Below are positions 50,298 through 58,397 of a stretch of DNA of 64,000 nucleotides, in pieces. A program made the position numbers and the translations under genes. Position 1 is the stretch's first letter; each line of letters starts with the position of its first letter. The notes beneath the pieces are model-generated. The model searched no databases. It was not told where the DNA came from and saw only the letters and a list, made by a program, of their open reading frames with translations. The DNA comes from JBBCJR01 sp037190805 (GTDB taxonomy: Bacteria > Pseudomonadota > Alphaproteobacteria > Sphingomonadales > Sphingomonadaceae), in assembly GCA_037190805.1 (NCBI GenBank), contig JBBCJR010000021.1:1-64000 (forward strand), given 5' to 3'.

Positions 50298-51989
50298 ATG
50301 AGCATCGATGTCGAACGGCCGCGGCTGTGGCTTTGCCTGGTCCTGCTGGCCGCGACGGCGCTGCGGATGTGGCACATCGGCTTCGGCCTGCCGTCGCTCA
50401 ACGATCCGGACGAGCCGCTGTTCGTGATGAAGGCGCTCGATCTGCTGCGCGAGGGGGCGATCAACCCCGGATGGTTCGGACATCCCGCGACGACACTGTT
50501 TTACGCGCTGGCGGTGTTGTTCGCGTTGATCGCGGCGCTTGGCATGGCGCTGGGCGCGTGGGCATCGCCGGCGGCGTTCGCAGCGGCGGTATTCGCCGAT
50601 CCGGGTATGATCGTGTTGCCGGGGCGGGTGATGATCGCCTTGGTGGGGATCGCTTCGGTCGCCTTGGTCTATTGTATCGGTCGCCGAGTGGCGGGTGCGC
50701 GCGCCGGGCTGGTCGCTGCGGCGCTGCTCGCGGTCAGCCCGCTGCATGTCGAGCTGTCGCAGACCATCCGTACCGACGTTCCCGCGACCGCGCTGATGCT
50801 GCTCAGCAGCTTCTATGCGGTGCGTGTCGCGCAGGGTGGCCGCCTGCGCGATATCCTGTTGGCAGGGATGGCGGCGGGGGTGGCATGTGCCACCAAGTGG
50901 CCGGCGGCGCTGGTGCTTGCCTCCGTCGAAGCTGCGGTTCTGATGCGGGTCGTCGACGGACGGCAGCGTATCGCCCATCTAATTGTCGCCCCGATCGTTG
51001 CCGTGATCACCTTGCTGCTCGTCTCGCCTTTCCTGATCCTCGACTATGCGACGGTCGTGCACGACCTCGGCGGCGAGGCGCGCGGGTTTCATCTGGGCGC
51101 GACGGGGGCGGGATGGGCGAGCAATTTCGTGTGGTATCTCGTCAACCCGATCAGCACCGCCCTGGGTGTGGCCGGACTGGTCTTGGCGGCGGCGGGTTTG
51201 ACCGTCTCGTTCAGGCGGGATCGGACCATGGCGCTGGCCCTGTTCGCTGCGCCCGTGATCTTCCTGATCGCGATCAGCGGCCAGGCTTTGATCTGGGAGC
51301 GCTGGGCCGTGCCGCTGCTGCCCTATGCGGCGCTCGCAGCGGCCCTGGGCCTGGACTGGGTGGTCAAGCGGTTCGCCGGATCGCGACAGAATCTCATGGG
51401 AACGATCATCGCTTTGCTGGTCTGCGCCCCGATCCTCGTTTCCTGTGTCATGCGCACGCAGGAGCGCAGCATCGATACGCGTCAGGCGGCGAGCGTCTGG
51501 CTGCGCGACCATGTCGACCCCGGCGCTTCCGTGCTGATCGAGCATGCAGGCTTCGATCTGCTCGAACGGCCGGGCCGGGTGCTGTTTCCGCTCGGCGCGC
51601 AAGGGTGCATCGACGTGCGCGCCGCATTGTCGGGGCGGCCGACCTTCGAAGCGACCGGTGAGGCGCGTGGGGAGCGGCCGATCATCGACATCGGCAATGT
51701 CGATCCGGGCCGTCTGGCGACCTGCCGCGCCGACTATGCGATCCTGTCCCACTACAGCCGCTATGCGGCGGAACAGGCCCGGTTTCCGCTTCCGACATGC
51801 CTCTATCGTGCTTTGCTGCGCAATGGACAGATCGTGGCGAGCTTCGCGCCGGAGACGGGGCGTCGCGGCGGTCCTGACGTGCAGGTCGTCCGTCTCGCTC
51901 CTCAGGACTTCGACGCGCCGGCGAGCTGTATCGTCGAAGGGCGAAACGCGACACGCGCCCACGAGTTGAAGGCAAGATCCCAGGATTAG
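50298..51989 (+). CDS. Family 39-type membrane glycosyltransferase
   Basis: A 563-residue polytopic protein with an acidic first loop (SLNDPDEPLFVMKALDLL) characteristic of GT39/ArnT/PMT-like GT-C enzymes, about ten to twelve helices up to residue 400, and a periplasmic C-terminal domain. It uses a polyprenyl-phosphate sugar donor. The start is uncertain: ATGs at 50250, 50262 and 50298 are in frame. 50298 gives the usual short cytoplasmic tail and leaves room for a promoter, but its GGGGA is only one base from the ATG. Confidence 0.82.
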   Translation: MSIDVERPRLWLCLVLLAATALRMWHIGFGLPSLNDPDEPLFVMKALDLLREGAINPGWFGHPATTLFYALAVLFALIAALGMALGAWASPAAFAAAVFADPGMIVLPGRVMIALVGIASVALVYCIGRRVAGARAGLVAAALLAVSPLHVELSQTIRTDVPATALMLLSSFYAVRVAQGGRLRDILLAGMAAGVACATKWPAALVLASVEAAVLMRVVDGRQRIAHLIVAPIVAVITLLLVSPFLILDYATVVHDLGGEARGFHLGATGAGWASNFVWYLVNPISTALGVAGLVLAAAGLTVSFRRDRTMALALFAAPVIFLIAISGQALIWERWAVPLLPYAALAAALGLDWVVKRFAGSRQNLMGTIIALLVCAPILVSCVMRTQERSIDTRQAASVWLRDHVDPGASVLIEHAGFDLLERPGRVLFPLGAQGCIDVRAALSGRPTFEATGEARGERPIIDIGNVDPGRLATCRADYAILSHYSRYAAEQARFPLPTCLYRALLRNGQIVASFAPETGRRGGPDVQVVRLAPQDFDAPASCIVEGRNATRAHELKARSQD

Positions 51990-52013
51990 GCGCCTGCCGA
52001 AAGCAGATCAGTC

Positions 52014-52400
52014 TTATCGAGGATGTATCCGGGCAAGCGCTATACCTGCGAGATTCTGGGACCGCTTGACGTGCCGGATACGGAGCGGGGAGGGGCCGCT
52101 GCTCAGTTTTCTCAATGTCGACAGGTACCGGGCGGACGTGCCTTTGCACTTCGCCTCGCTGTTCGCCTGCCTGACGACCGCGAGCGAGTCACCGAGGAAG
52201 ATCGGGTCGGTCAGTTCCAGCACTTGCGCGACTTCGATCGCGTGGATCAGCGCCAGCCACTCGGCATCCATGCTTGTTCCCGAACCGAGGTTGCGCCGAA
52301 GATGGACTTGTCCCTTCACGACCACGGCGGTTTCCATTCCGGTCGGGCTGGGTCGACACCCGCCATCGAAATAGACTTTCAATCGGGACTGCACTGCCAT
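52014..52400 (-). CDS. RNase H-like domain protein (RVT_3 type)
   Basis: A 128-residue protein with the ribonuclease H fold. Catalytic residues D12 (VYFDGGCRP), E47 (DAEWLAL) and D71 (LGDSLAVV) line up. The fourth carboxylate, normally Asp in an N-x-x-A-D motif near the C-terminus, reads N-L-A-G. Activity may be reduced or absent. Plant-type RVT_3 proteins of this size occur in many proteobacteria, with unknown targets. It overlaps rluE by 22 bp and lies at the end of that operon. Confidence 0.8.
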   Translation of the reverse strand: MAVQSRLKVYFDGGCRPSPTGMETAVVVKGQVHLRRNLGSGTSMDAEWLALIHAIEVAQVLELTDPIFLGDSLAVVRQANSEAKCKGTSARYLSTLRKLSSGPSPLRIRHVKRSQNLAGIALARIHPR

Positions 52401-52927
52401 GTCCCCGGCGATAGGCCATCGATCGTCCAGGCGCCAATGCTGATGCGGACCAGCCGCAGCGTCGGATGGCCGACCGCAGCCGTCATGCGGCGGACCTGCC
52501 GGTTGCGGCCTTCGCGGATCGTCAGCCTGATCCAGCAGTCCGGCACGCTCTTGCGGACGCGGATCGGCGGGTCACGTGGCCATAGCTGCGGGTCGTCGAT
52601 CCGTTCGACTTCGGCGGGCTGCGTGGGTCCATCCTTCAGGCGGACGCCATTTCGCAAAGCGTTCAGCGCCGTCTCGCCGAACTCGCCCTCGACTTGCGCC
52701 AGATAGGTCTTGGGCAGCTTGAACCTCGGGTCCGCGATCCGCGCCTGCTGCCGGCCATCGTCCGTCAGCAGCAACAGCCCCTCGCTGTCGAGATCGAGCC
52801 GTCCCGCCGGATAGACGCCCGGCACATCGATGAAGTCCGACAGGGTCCGCCGCGTCGATCCTGCCGTGCCTCTGTCGGTGAACTGGCAGAGCACGTCATA
52901 GGGCTTGTTGAACAGGATGAGCGTCAC
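52379..52927 (-). CDS. rluE: 23S rRNA pseudouridine synthase, RluE-like
   Basis: A 182-residue RsuA/RluE-family enzyme lacking the S4 domain, as in RluE, which modifies U2457 of 23S rRNA. The catalytic Asp motif is AGRLDLDSEGLLLLT near residue 42; FKLPKTYLAQVEG and EGRNRQVRRM are conserved. The GTG start overlaps the FAD-enzyme stop (GTGA). Confidence 0.9.
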   Translation of the reverse strand: MTLILFNKPYDVLCQFTDRGTAGSTRRTLSDFIDVPGVYPAGRLDLDSEGLLLLTDDGRQQARIADPRFKLPKTYLAQVEGEFGETALNALRNGVRLKDGPTQPAEVERIDDPQLWPRDPPIRVRKSVPDCWIRLTIREGRNRQVRRMTAAVGHPTLRLVRISIGAWTIDGLSPGTWQCSPD

Positions 52928-54537
52928 GCGGTCATGCTCAGCGCGACCGCTTCGGCGACCTTGATGCCGTCGACGGCCGCCGACAGGATGCCGCCGGCAT
53001 AGCCGGCGCCTTCGCCCGCAGGAAACAGTCCCTTGGTATTGAGGCTTTGAAAGTCTTCGGCGCGCGTAAAACGGACCGGCGACGAGGTGCGCGTCTCGAT
53101 ACCCGTCATCACGACATCGGGATGGTCATAGCCCGCGATCTGACGCCCGAAGACCGGGATCGCTTCCCGCATCGCTTCGACCACGAAGTCGGGAAGGCAT
53201 CGCGCAAGGTCGGTCGGTGTCACGCCGGGCCGATAGGATGGGATGACGCTGCCCAACGCCGCCGACGGACGGCCAGCCATGAAATCGCCGACGCGCTGTG
53301 CGGGCGCTCGGTAGTTCGAGCCGCCCGCGACGAAGGCGAGCGATTCCCAATGCCGTTGAAAGGCGATTCCGGCCAGCGGATCGCCGGGATAGTCGCGCGC
53401 GGGATCGATCGCGACGACGAAACCCGCGTTCGCGTTACGCTCGTTGCGCGAATATTGGCTCATGCCGTTGGTCGCGACACGGCCTTCCTCGGACGTCGCG
53501 GCGACCACGGTGCCGCCGGGGCACATGCAGAAGCTATAGACCGTGCGACCGTTCCGGCAGTGGTGAGAGATATGATATTCGGCCGCGCCAAGAATGGGGT
53601 TGCCGGCATCGGCGCCGAACCGCGAACGGTCGATCCAGCTTTGCGGATGCTCGATCCGTACGCCGATCGAGAACGGCTTCGCCTCGGCATGGACGCCGGC
53701 CAGGCGCAGCATCTCGAACGTGTCGCGGGCGCTGTGTCCGATCGCCAGCACGACATGATCGGCCTCGAGATAGTCGCCATTGTGAAGATGCAGCCCGCGG
53801 ATGCGGCGCTCTCCCGACGCATCGGTCGTGATATCCAGCCCGTCGACGCGCTGCTGGAACCGATATTCGCCGCCCAGGCCCTCGATCGTCTCACGCAGGC
53901 TTTCGACCATCGTCACGAGCCGGAACGTGCCGATATGCGGGTGCGCCTCGGTCAGGATTTCGGGCGGGGCGCCGGCTTTCACGAACTCGGTTAGCACCTT
54001 GCGGTCAAGATGACGGGCATCCTTGATCCGGCTGTAGAGCTTGCCGTCCGAAAACGTGCCGGCGCCGCCTTCGCCGAACTGGACGTTGGATTCCGGATTC
54101 AGCACACTGCGCCGCCACAGCCCCCAGGTGTCCTTGGTGCGCTCGCGAACCACCTTGCCGCGATCGAGTATGATCGGACGATATCCCATCTGCGCGAGGA
54201 TCAGACCTGCAAACAGGCCGCAAGGCCCGGCGCCGATGACGATCGGGCGTTTCGCCCCTGCGCGCGCCTGGGTGACGAACTTGTAGCTGGTGTTGGGGGT
54301 TGGCCTTACGCAGCGGTCCTTGCGAAACCGCGCGAGCACCGAGGCTTCGTTCCTGACGTTGACGTCTATCGAATAGACGAGCTGGATGTCGCTATTATCG
54401 CGGGCATCGTTCCCGCGCCGTACGATCACGTAGCGGACAAGGTCACGTTGCGTGATGCGCAGCCGCTTGCAGATCGCAGCGGGAAGGTCCTCCGGTGCAT
54501 GATGGAGCGGCAGCGTGAGGTCGGTCAGGCGAAGCAT
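52924..54537 (-). CDS. FAD-dependent oxidoreductase (COG2509-like)
   Basis: A 537-residue protein. An N-terminal ferredoxin-like domain (about 1-90, LRITQRDLVRYVIVRRG) precedes the FAD site PIVIGAGPCGLFAGLILAQMG (about 98-118), LNPESNVQFGEGGAGTFSDGKLYSR, CPGGTVVAATSEEG and the C-terminal GLFPAGEGAGYAGGI. This matches the widespread uncharacterised FAD-dependent dehydrogenase family. Substrate is unknown. First gene of a three-gene minus-strand unit with rluE and the RNase H-like gene. Confidence 0.87.
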   Translation of the reverse strand: MLRLTDLTLPLHHAPEDLPAAICKRLRITQRDLVRYVIVRRGNDARDNSDIQLVYSIDVNVRNEASVLARFRKDRCVRPTPNTSYKFVTQARAGAKRPIVIGAGPCGLFAGLILAQMGYRPIILDRGKVVRERTKDTWGLWRRSVLNPESNVQFGEGGAGTFSDGKLYSRIKDARHLDRKVLTEFVKAGAPPEILTEAHPHIGTFRLVTMVESLRETIEGLGGEYRFQQRVDGLDITTDASGERRIRGLHLHNGDYLEADHVVLAIGHSARDTFEMLRLAGVHAEAKPFSIGVRIEHPQSWIDRSRFGADAGNPILGAAEYHISHHCRNGRTVYSFCMCPGGTVVAATSEEGRVATNGMSQYSRNERNANAGFVVAIDPARDYPGDPLAGIAFQRHWESLAFVAGGSNYRAPAQRVGDFMAGRPSAALGSVIPSYRPGVTPTDLARCLPDFVVEAMREAIPVFGRQIAGYDHPDVVMTGIETRTSSPVRFTRAEDFQSLNTKGLFPAGEGAGYAGGILSAAVDGIKVAEAVALSMTA

Positions 54538-54629
54538 CGGATCGCCCTCTACTCTCCGGGCGATGAACCGCCAACCGTCGGCTAAAACAGACAGCGGCCT
54601 CGGACTGTTTGAGTGGCCCCGAATGCGAC

Positions 54630-54665
54630 ATCAGGCCGGGAGCGGATTGTCCGTCCCGGCCTGAT
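54630..54665. terminator. Perfect 12-bp inverted repeat downstream of ompA-like gene
   Basis: ATCAGGCCGGGA (54630-54641) pairs perfectly with TCCCGGCCTGAT (54654-54665). It is placed to end minus-strand transcripts from the OmpA-like gene. A T-run is lacking, so efficiency is uncertain. Confidence 0.55.
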
Positions 54666-54715
54666 TGCGGAGCTCTCCCGGAGCGATCGCGGGACCATGA
54701 GGCCCCGCGCGCATT

Positions 54716-55600
54716 TCACATCTCGTCGACGCTCTTGCTGACGAGGATATTCACCGCGACGCGGCGGTTTTGGGCCTTGCCTTCGTCGGTATCATTGCTC
54801 GCCAACGGGTCGGCTTCGGCCATTCCGGTTGGCGTCAGCATGCGATAGGGCTTCCAGCCGCAGGCCTGCTGAAGGTGGTTGATGACGCGACTGGCCCGCT
54901 TTTCGCTGAGCTGCTGGTTGATTTCGCTGCTTCCGGTCGAGTCGGTATAACCGACCACAAGTATCAGGGCGTTTTCGGTCCCCTCGGCTGAAATCGCGGT
55001 CGAGCAGAGACTGGCTTTGTCCTGAGCGGACAGCTCCGCCTTGCCCGTATCGAAGTGCACGTTCGTCGTGCTCTTGATGTTATATTTGTCGATATCGCCC
55101 ATACGACCGCGCAGGGCTTCCGTTGCCGCGGCCTGCTCCTCAAAGCGCTGCTCAGTCGCGTTGCGGATCATCGTTGCCGTCTTGAGGTCGCCGTTCCGGA
55201 CACTGATCTGGCTTGCCACCAGGCCGCCATTCGACAGCCCATCGCTCGGCTGCAATGTCTTGATGGTAACCGGCAGCCCGTTGAGCAGCGAGTCTGCGGC
55301 AAGCTTGCTCCGACTGCTGAACAGGCCGCCTCCGGCCTTGATCTGCGTGGCATCATCGATGGCAATGATCATGCTCGCGCCATCGGCGGTCGTGACTTTC
55401 ATCTTGTCACCGGTGCGCGCGGAGATGACGCCTTTGATCTTGGGCCCGGCGGTCATCGCGGGCGCCTCCGGGAGGATGCCATTGACGATGATACTGGAAT
55501 CGGCCTGGTCCTGCTGCTGTGCGGACAAGCTGGCGGGCACGGACATGGCCAGAGCAGCAAGCAGCAAGCGAACTCTCGGCCTTTTGGAAATGACACGCAT
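54716..55600 (-). CDS. OmpA-family protein with DUF5666-like domain
   Basis: A 294-residue exported protein. The signal peptide ends near ASLSAQQ (residue 28). A small beta domain repeated about twice (about 50-135, IKGVISARTGDKMKVTTADG; SQISVRNGDLKTA) resembles DUF5666. A short coiled segment follows, then a C-terminal OmpA domain (about 185-290, VHFDTGKAELSAQDK; VVGYTDSTGSSEINQQLSEKRASRVINHL; NRRVAVNI) that binds peptidoglycan. A strong AAAAAGGAG site precedes the ATG. No beta-barrel is present, so it is probably a periplasmic, wall-bound protein. Confidence 0.9.
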   Translation of the reverse strand: MRVISKRPRVRLLLAALAMSVPASLSAQQQDQADSSIIVNGILPEAPAMTAGPKIKGVISARTGDKMKVTTADGASMIIAIDDATQIKAGGGLFSSRSKLAADSLLNGLPVTIKTLQPSDGLSNGGLVASQISVRNGDLKTATMIRNATEQRFEEQAAATEALRGRMGDIDKYNIKSTTNVHFDTGKAELSAQDKASLCSTAISAEGTENALILVVGYTDSTGSSEINQQLSEKRASRVINHLQQACGWKPYRMLTPTGMAEADPLASNDTDEGKAQNRRVAVNILVSKSVDEM

Positions 55601-55779
55601 TGAGCGACTCCTTTTTCCTGCCTCAGTCGATCCTGGGTGTTCAGATCAACCTGTCTGACACATGAACGCCTCCGGCGAGGCCATTGGTTGAGAAGCCAAT
55701 TCGAGCGCATCGTGCGGCGAACCGATGTCAGTCGCGTACCGACGGACTGCTTTCCGACAGGCTAGTGGCCGGATCACGT

Positions 55780-55889
55780 GTCTGCGAGGAGCCGTAGTTC
55801 CGCTGATGGGGAATCACACTTGTGATCGAGCACCATCCCTGCCGCTTGCTTCGGGCTTCGGGCGCGAACTTGTGCGTCGTCTTGCCCAT
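55780..55889 (-). pseudogene. Remnant of an IS3-family transposase orfA
   Basis: On the minus strand an ATG at 55889 opens MGKTTHKFAPEARSK, close to the start of IS3-group OrfA proteins (typically K-T-x-K-F-x-P-E-x-R). After a frameshift the next frame reads GMVLDHKCDSPS, matching the following V-R-M-V-L-D-H-x segment. Nothing beyond this is recognisable and no inverted repeats or orfB were found. The 55601-56045 interval holds no other supported feature. Confidence 0.5.
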
Positions 55890-56045
55890 ATCCGCTGGTG
55901 CAGGCCATTCCATCGCGCATCAATCAAGTTCATCGATTTGCTGGGTCACGGGCAATGTGTATATTGATAGGATCGCGTGAGTATCCGCCGTAGGCATCCG
56001 CGACTGAGAGACATAGCGCTCCCGCTTACATTCGGGAGAGTTGTC

Positions 56046-56219
56046 ATGGACATCAACGAACTTTTTGACCGTCAGCAAGCCTCTTTGATACGAGCCAACG
56101 CTGCGGCCTGCCCAGCGGCGCGGCTGTCGCATCTTGGCCTCGCGCGAGGTTATGCGCAGCGGATCGAGAGCATGCGGGCGAAGGAAAATATCTCCGGCAG
56201 CTCACTCGGGCTTTTTTAG
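56046..56219 (+). CDS. Small hypothetical protein (57 aa)
   Basis: A 57-residue soluble protein (starts MDINELFDRQQ) with a central helix RLSHLGLARGYAQRIESM. The ribosome site CGGGAGAG is well placed before the ATG. I do not recognise it. It ends TAGTG, overlapping the GTG start of the next gene, so the two are probably co-translated. Its helix loosely resembles that of the 74-residue protein at 57351 (RCLRAELAWRAMAERA). Confidence 0.62.
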   Translation: MDINELFDRQQASLIRANAAACPAARLSHLGLARGYAQRIESMRAKENISGSSLGLF

Positions 56220-56506
56220 TGGCGAAGGCAGGCTTGCCGCCGGCAGAGGCTCCGAAAGTCGCTCCAAGTCGTCCAGGCATCATGCGTCGGCCATCCAACC
56301 ACATCCGTTTGGCGCCCGACATGGCGGCGCGACAGGGAGAGATCACCCGACTCGCGCTGGAGCGCCTGGGGCGCGACGCCGCGATGGCCTTCCTTAATCA
56401 GGCGAACGCTGCACTGGGTGGTCGGCCCCTTGAAATCGCGACAGAAAGTCCGGCCGGATTTTCGAGAATTAAAGCTGCGATTGAATCATATGGATCAGTA
56501 AAATGA
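56219..56506 (+). CDS. DUF2384-like protein (MbcA/ParS/Xre antitoxin candidate)
   Basis: A 95-residue protein from a GTG overlapping the preceding stop. The C-terminal half (about 50-92) reads A-x-x-F-L-N-Q-A-N-A-A-L-G-G-R-P-L-E-I-A-T-E, then G-F-S-R-I-K-A-A-I. This resembles the DUF2384 toxin-binding domain, in which a short helix is followed by N-P-A-L-x-G-x-x-P-L-E-L-L-x-T. No RES-domain toxin is adjacent, so it could be an orphan antitoxin or a regulator; the 57-residue upstream protein is not a known toxin. Confidence 0.6.
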   Translation: MAKAGLPPAEAPKVAPSRPGIMRRPSNHIRLAPDMAARQGEITRLALERLGRDAAMAFLNQANAALGGRPLEIATESPAGFSRIKAAIESYGSVK

Positions 56507-56670
56507 GCAAAGTTGACTTTTTGTGCAATTGACTCTAGGCGGGGAATGCTAACGTCGCCTGCGACGGAATTTTGATGCCCTGAGCGGCTGATTTTCCTTT
56601 TTCGTCTCGCGCTATCAGCTCCACTGGCACTGTCGTCAGTGGATGGTCCGTTTTCGTCAAAGGAAACCCA

Positions 56671-56877
56671 ATGCCAATCGGAACCGTCAAATTTTTCAAT
56701 GTCGACAAGGGTTATGGCTTCATCGCGCCAGAGGACGGCGGCCAAGACAGCTTCGTCCATATCAGCGCGGTACAGCAGGCCGGAATGAGCACGCTGCAGA
56801 AAGACCAGCGGCTGAGCTACGAGGTCGAAACCGACCGCCGTGGCAAGGAATCCGCTGTCAATCTTCAGGCGGTCTGA
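56671..56877 (+). CDS. Cold shock protein (CspA family)
   Basis: A 68-residue single cold-shock domain with RNP1 (KGYGFIAPE) and RNP2 (DSFVHISAV) nucleic-acid-binding motifs. AAAGGAAACCC precedes the ATG. A 164-bp untranslated stretch upstream could hold a thermoregulated leader. A second infA gene starts four bases after the stop. A fragment of a related csp lies at 58657. Confidence 0.94.
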   Translation: MPIGTVKFFNVDKGYGFIAPEDGGQDSFVHISAVQQAGMSTLQKDQRLSYEVETDRRGKESAVNLQAV

Positions 56878-56881
56878 CGCT

Positions 56882-57139
56882 TTGGCCAAAGAGGATCTTT
56901 TGGTTCTTGATGGTCAAATCGAAGAAATCCTGCCTGATGGACGCTTTCGAGTTCACCTCGAAAATGGCCATCGTCTGATCGCTTACACCGCCGGGAAGAT
57001 GCGTCGCTATCGCATCCGCTCGGTGGTGGGTGATCGCGTGCAAGTGGAAATGACCCCCTATGATCTGGATAAGGGGCGTATCATCTTTCGCGAGCGCACG
57101 CCCCTTCAAGGTCGGCCGCCAAATCGCGGGGGCCGCTAA
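56882..57139 (+). CDS. infA: Translation initiation factor IF-1-like protein
   Basis: An 85-residue S1/OB-fold protein: AKEDLLVLDGQIEEILPDGRF, LENGHRLIAYTAGKMRRYRIRSVVGDRV and ERTP are hallmarks of IF-1. It is longer than the usual 72 residues because of a Gly/Arg/Pro tail (QGRPPNRGGR). The start is a TTG at 56882, four bases after the csp stop; a longer ATG reading from 56840 would overlap csp. Such a csp-linked copy may be a second IF-1; whether the main infA lies elsewhere cannot be seen. Confidence 0.87.
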   Translation: MAKEDLLVLDGQIEEILPDGRFRVHLENGHRLIAYTAGKMRRYRIRSVVGDRVQVEMTPYDLDKGRIIFRERTPLQGRPPNRGGR

Positions 57140-57180
57140 GATTAATAATGGAAAGCGCGTTTTTAGGCGCTAAGGAAATT

Positions 57181-57315
57181 ATGCATTCTCAAATAATAAC
57201 CGATAAGTTCAATTCTGATGTTTATCAAAATTCTGTAAAAATAAAACAGTCGCAGCCTAAAGGGGCGCTTTCGCGGCAGGAATTACGACGTATCGTCGAA
57301 GAGATGCTCGGGTAA
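57181..57315 (+). CDS. Very small hypothetical protein (44 aa)
   Basis: A 44-codon frame with an AAGGA ribosome site about five bases before the ATG. The first half is AT-rich, Asn/Ser/Gln/Lys-rich and probably unstructured; the end (GALSRQELRRIVEEMLG) is a clear amphipathic helix. The change from AT-rich to GC-rich within the frame is odd. I do not recognise a family. Confidence 0.42.
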   Translation: MHSQIITDKFNSDVYQNSVKIKQSQPKGALSRQELRRIVEEMLG

Positions 57316-57350
57316 GAGCGCGATCCGACCCACCATTTCGGAGGTCGCTC

Positions 57351-57575
57351 ATGTCAGTCTATGACTTTTACGTTGCCCGCGCCCAGGACAGCGCTTGCGA
57401 AGCCGAGGCGGCCGTCTTGCCGAACGTACGCGAGCGCTGCCTCCGGGCGGAACTCGCATGGCGCGCGATGGCTGAACGCGCATTGCACAATGAAACGGCC
57501 CGCCATCGACAGGCCGCCGATAAGGAAGCCGCGACCCAGCAGCTCGACCTGTCACAGGGACCACCTGGCGTCTGA
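57351..57575 (+). CDS. Small hypothetical protein (74 aa)
   Basis: A 74-residue, mostly helical soluble protein (MSVYDFYVARAQDSACEAEAA, then NVRERCLRAELAWRAMAERALHNE). A strong CGGAGG site lies nine bases before the ATG. It has no known domain. Its layout resembles other short helical proteins in this stretch (56046, 58351). Confidence 0.68.
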   Translation: MSVYDFYVARAQDSACEAEAAVLPNVRERCLRAELAWRAMAERALHNETARHRQAADKEAATQQLDLSQGPPGV

Positions 57576-57650
57576 TCAGGTTCGGTCCTTTAGCCGGTTA
57601 CGGAGGAGTTGAGCGTTGCCCCGAACGGGGCGGGGAGGGGGCCTTTGATC

Positions 57651-58397
57651 TTACGCCGCCTTGGCGGCAAGCCAGATGATATGTGGCGGGTCGCCCGTTT
57701 CCCCGCCCGGATCGACGCTCACCTCCTCCACGCAGAATCCAGCGGCCCGCAGCCGATCGGGAAACACCTGATCGGGATAGGCCGACCAGACCGCCAATAT
57801 TCCGCCGGGGCGCAGGGCCTTGTGAGCAGCGCGTAGCCCCCAGTTGCTGTAGAGACGTTCATTGGCAAGGTTGACCAGCCCATCGGGGCCATTGTCGACA
57901 TCGAGCAGGATTGCGTCGAAGCGGGCGCGCTGCTCGTCGATGATGTCATGAACGTCCCGAATTTCGAGCGATACGCGCGGATCGCTCAGTGAATCGCCCA
58001 GGATATGCGCCAGCGGGCCGGCTGCCCACGCCACGACCTTAGGCACCAGTTCCGCAACGACGATCGTCGCGTCGGGCGCCAATACGGATCGCGCGGCGGC
58101 AAGCGTGAAGCCCATTCCCAACCCACCGATCAGCACGCGACCGGCCCGGTCGCCCAGGCGTTCGAAGACCAATGTGGCTAAGGCATCTTCCGATCGATGG
58201 GCCCAACTGCTCATCAACTGCTCGTCGCCGTATAGGATCTCGTATTCCTGCCCGTGGCGCACCAGGTAAAGCTGCCCTCCGCCTGGAATCTCTCCGGTGT
58301 CGACCAGCACGCCCGAAGGTGTCCGGCCGTCCTCGTGCTCTGCAGGCAGTTCAGCGGTTGCCACGATTAAATCCGTAATGATCGAGCTTGGCGGCAT
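57651..58397 (-). CDS. Spermidine synthase-like SAM-dependent protein
   Basis: A 248-residue Rossmann-fold protein related to spermidine synthases. It has GEIPGGGQLYLVRHGQEYEILYG (N-terminal strand), VLIGGLGMGFTLAAA (motif I), VVAELVPKVVAWA and DAILLDVDNGPDGLV. The usual spermidine synthase Asp pair of the gatekeeping loop is not clear, so polyamine formation is doubtful; it may be a methyltransferase. The start at 58397 lies within the end of the small gene at 58351, and lacks an obvious ribosome site. Confidence 0.78.
   Translation of the reverse strand: MPPSSIITDLIVATAELPAEHEDGRTPSGVLVDTGEIPGGGQLYLVRHGQEYEILYGDEQLMSSWAHRSEDALATLVFERLGDRAGRVLIGGLGMGFTLAAARSVLAPDATIVVAELVPKVVAWAAGPLAHILGDSLSDPRVSLEIRDVHDIIDEQRARFDAILLDVDNGPDGLVNLANERLYSNWGLRAAHKALRPGGILAVWSAYPDQVFPDRLRAAGFCVEEVSVDPGGETGDPPHIIWLAAKAA

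Noticed and set aside
53047..53994. 315-codon plus-strand frame opposite the FAD enzyme
   Set aside because: No recognisable motif, while the minus strand has clear FAD-binding and family blocks throughout.
55725..55967. 80-codon plus-strand frame between the OmpA-like gene and the small-gene cluster
   Set aside because: Arg/Cys/His-rich with no ribosome site, and it overlies the IS3-like remnant on the other strand.
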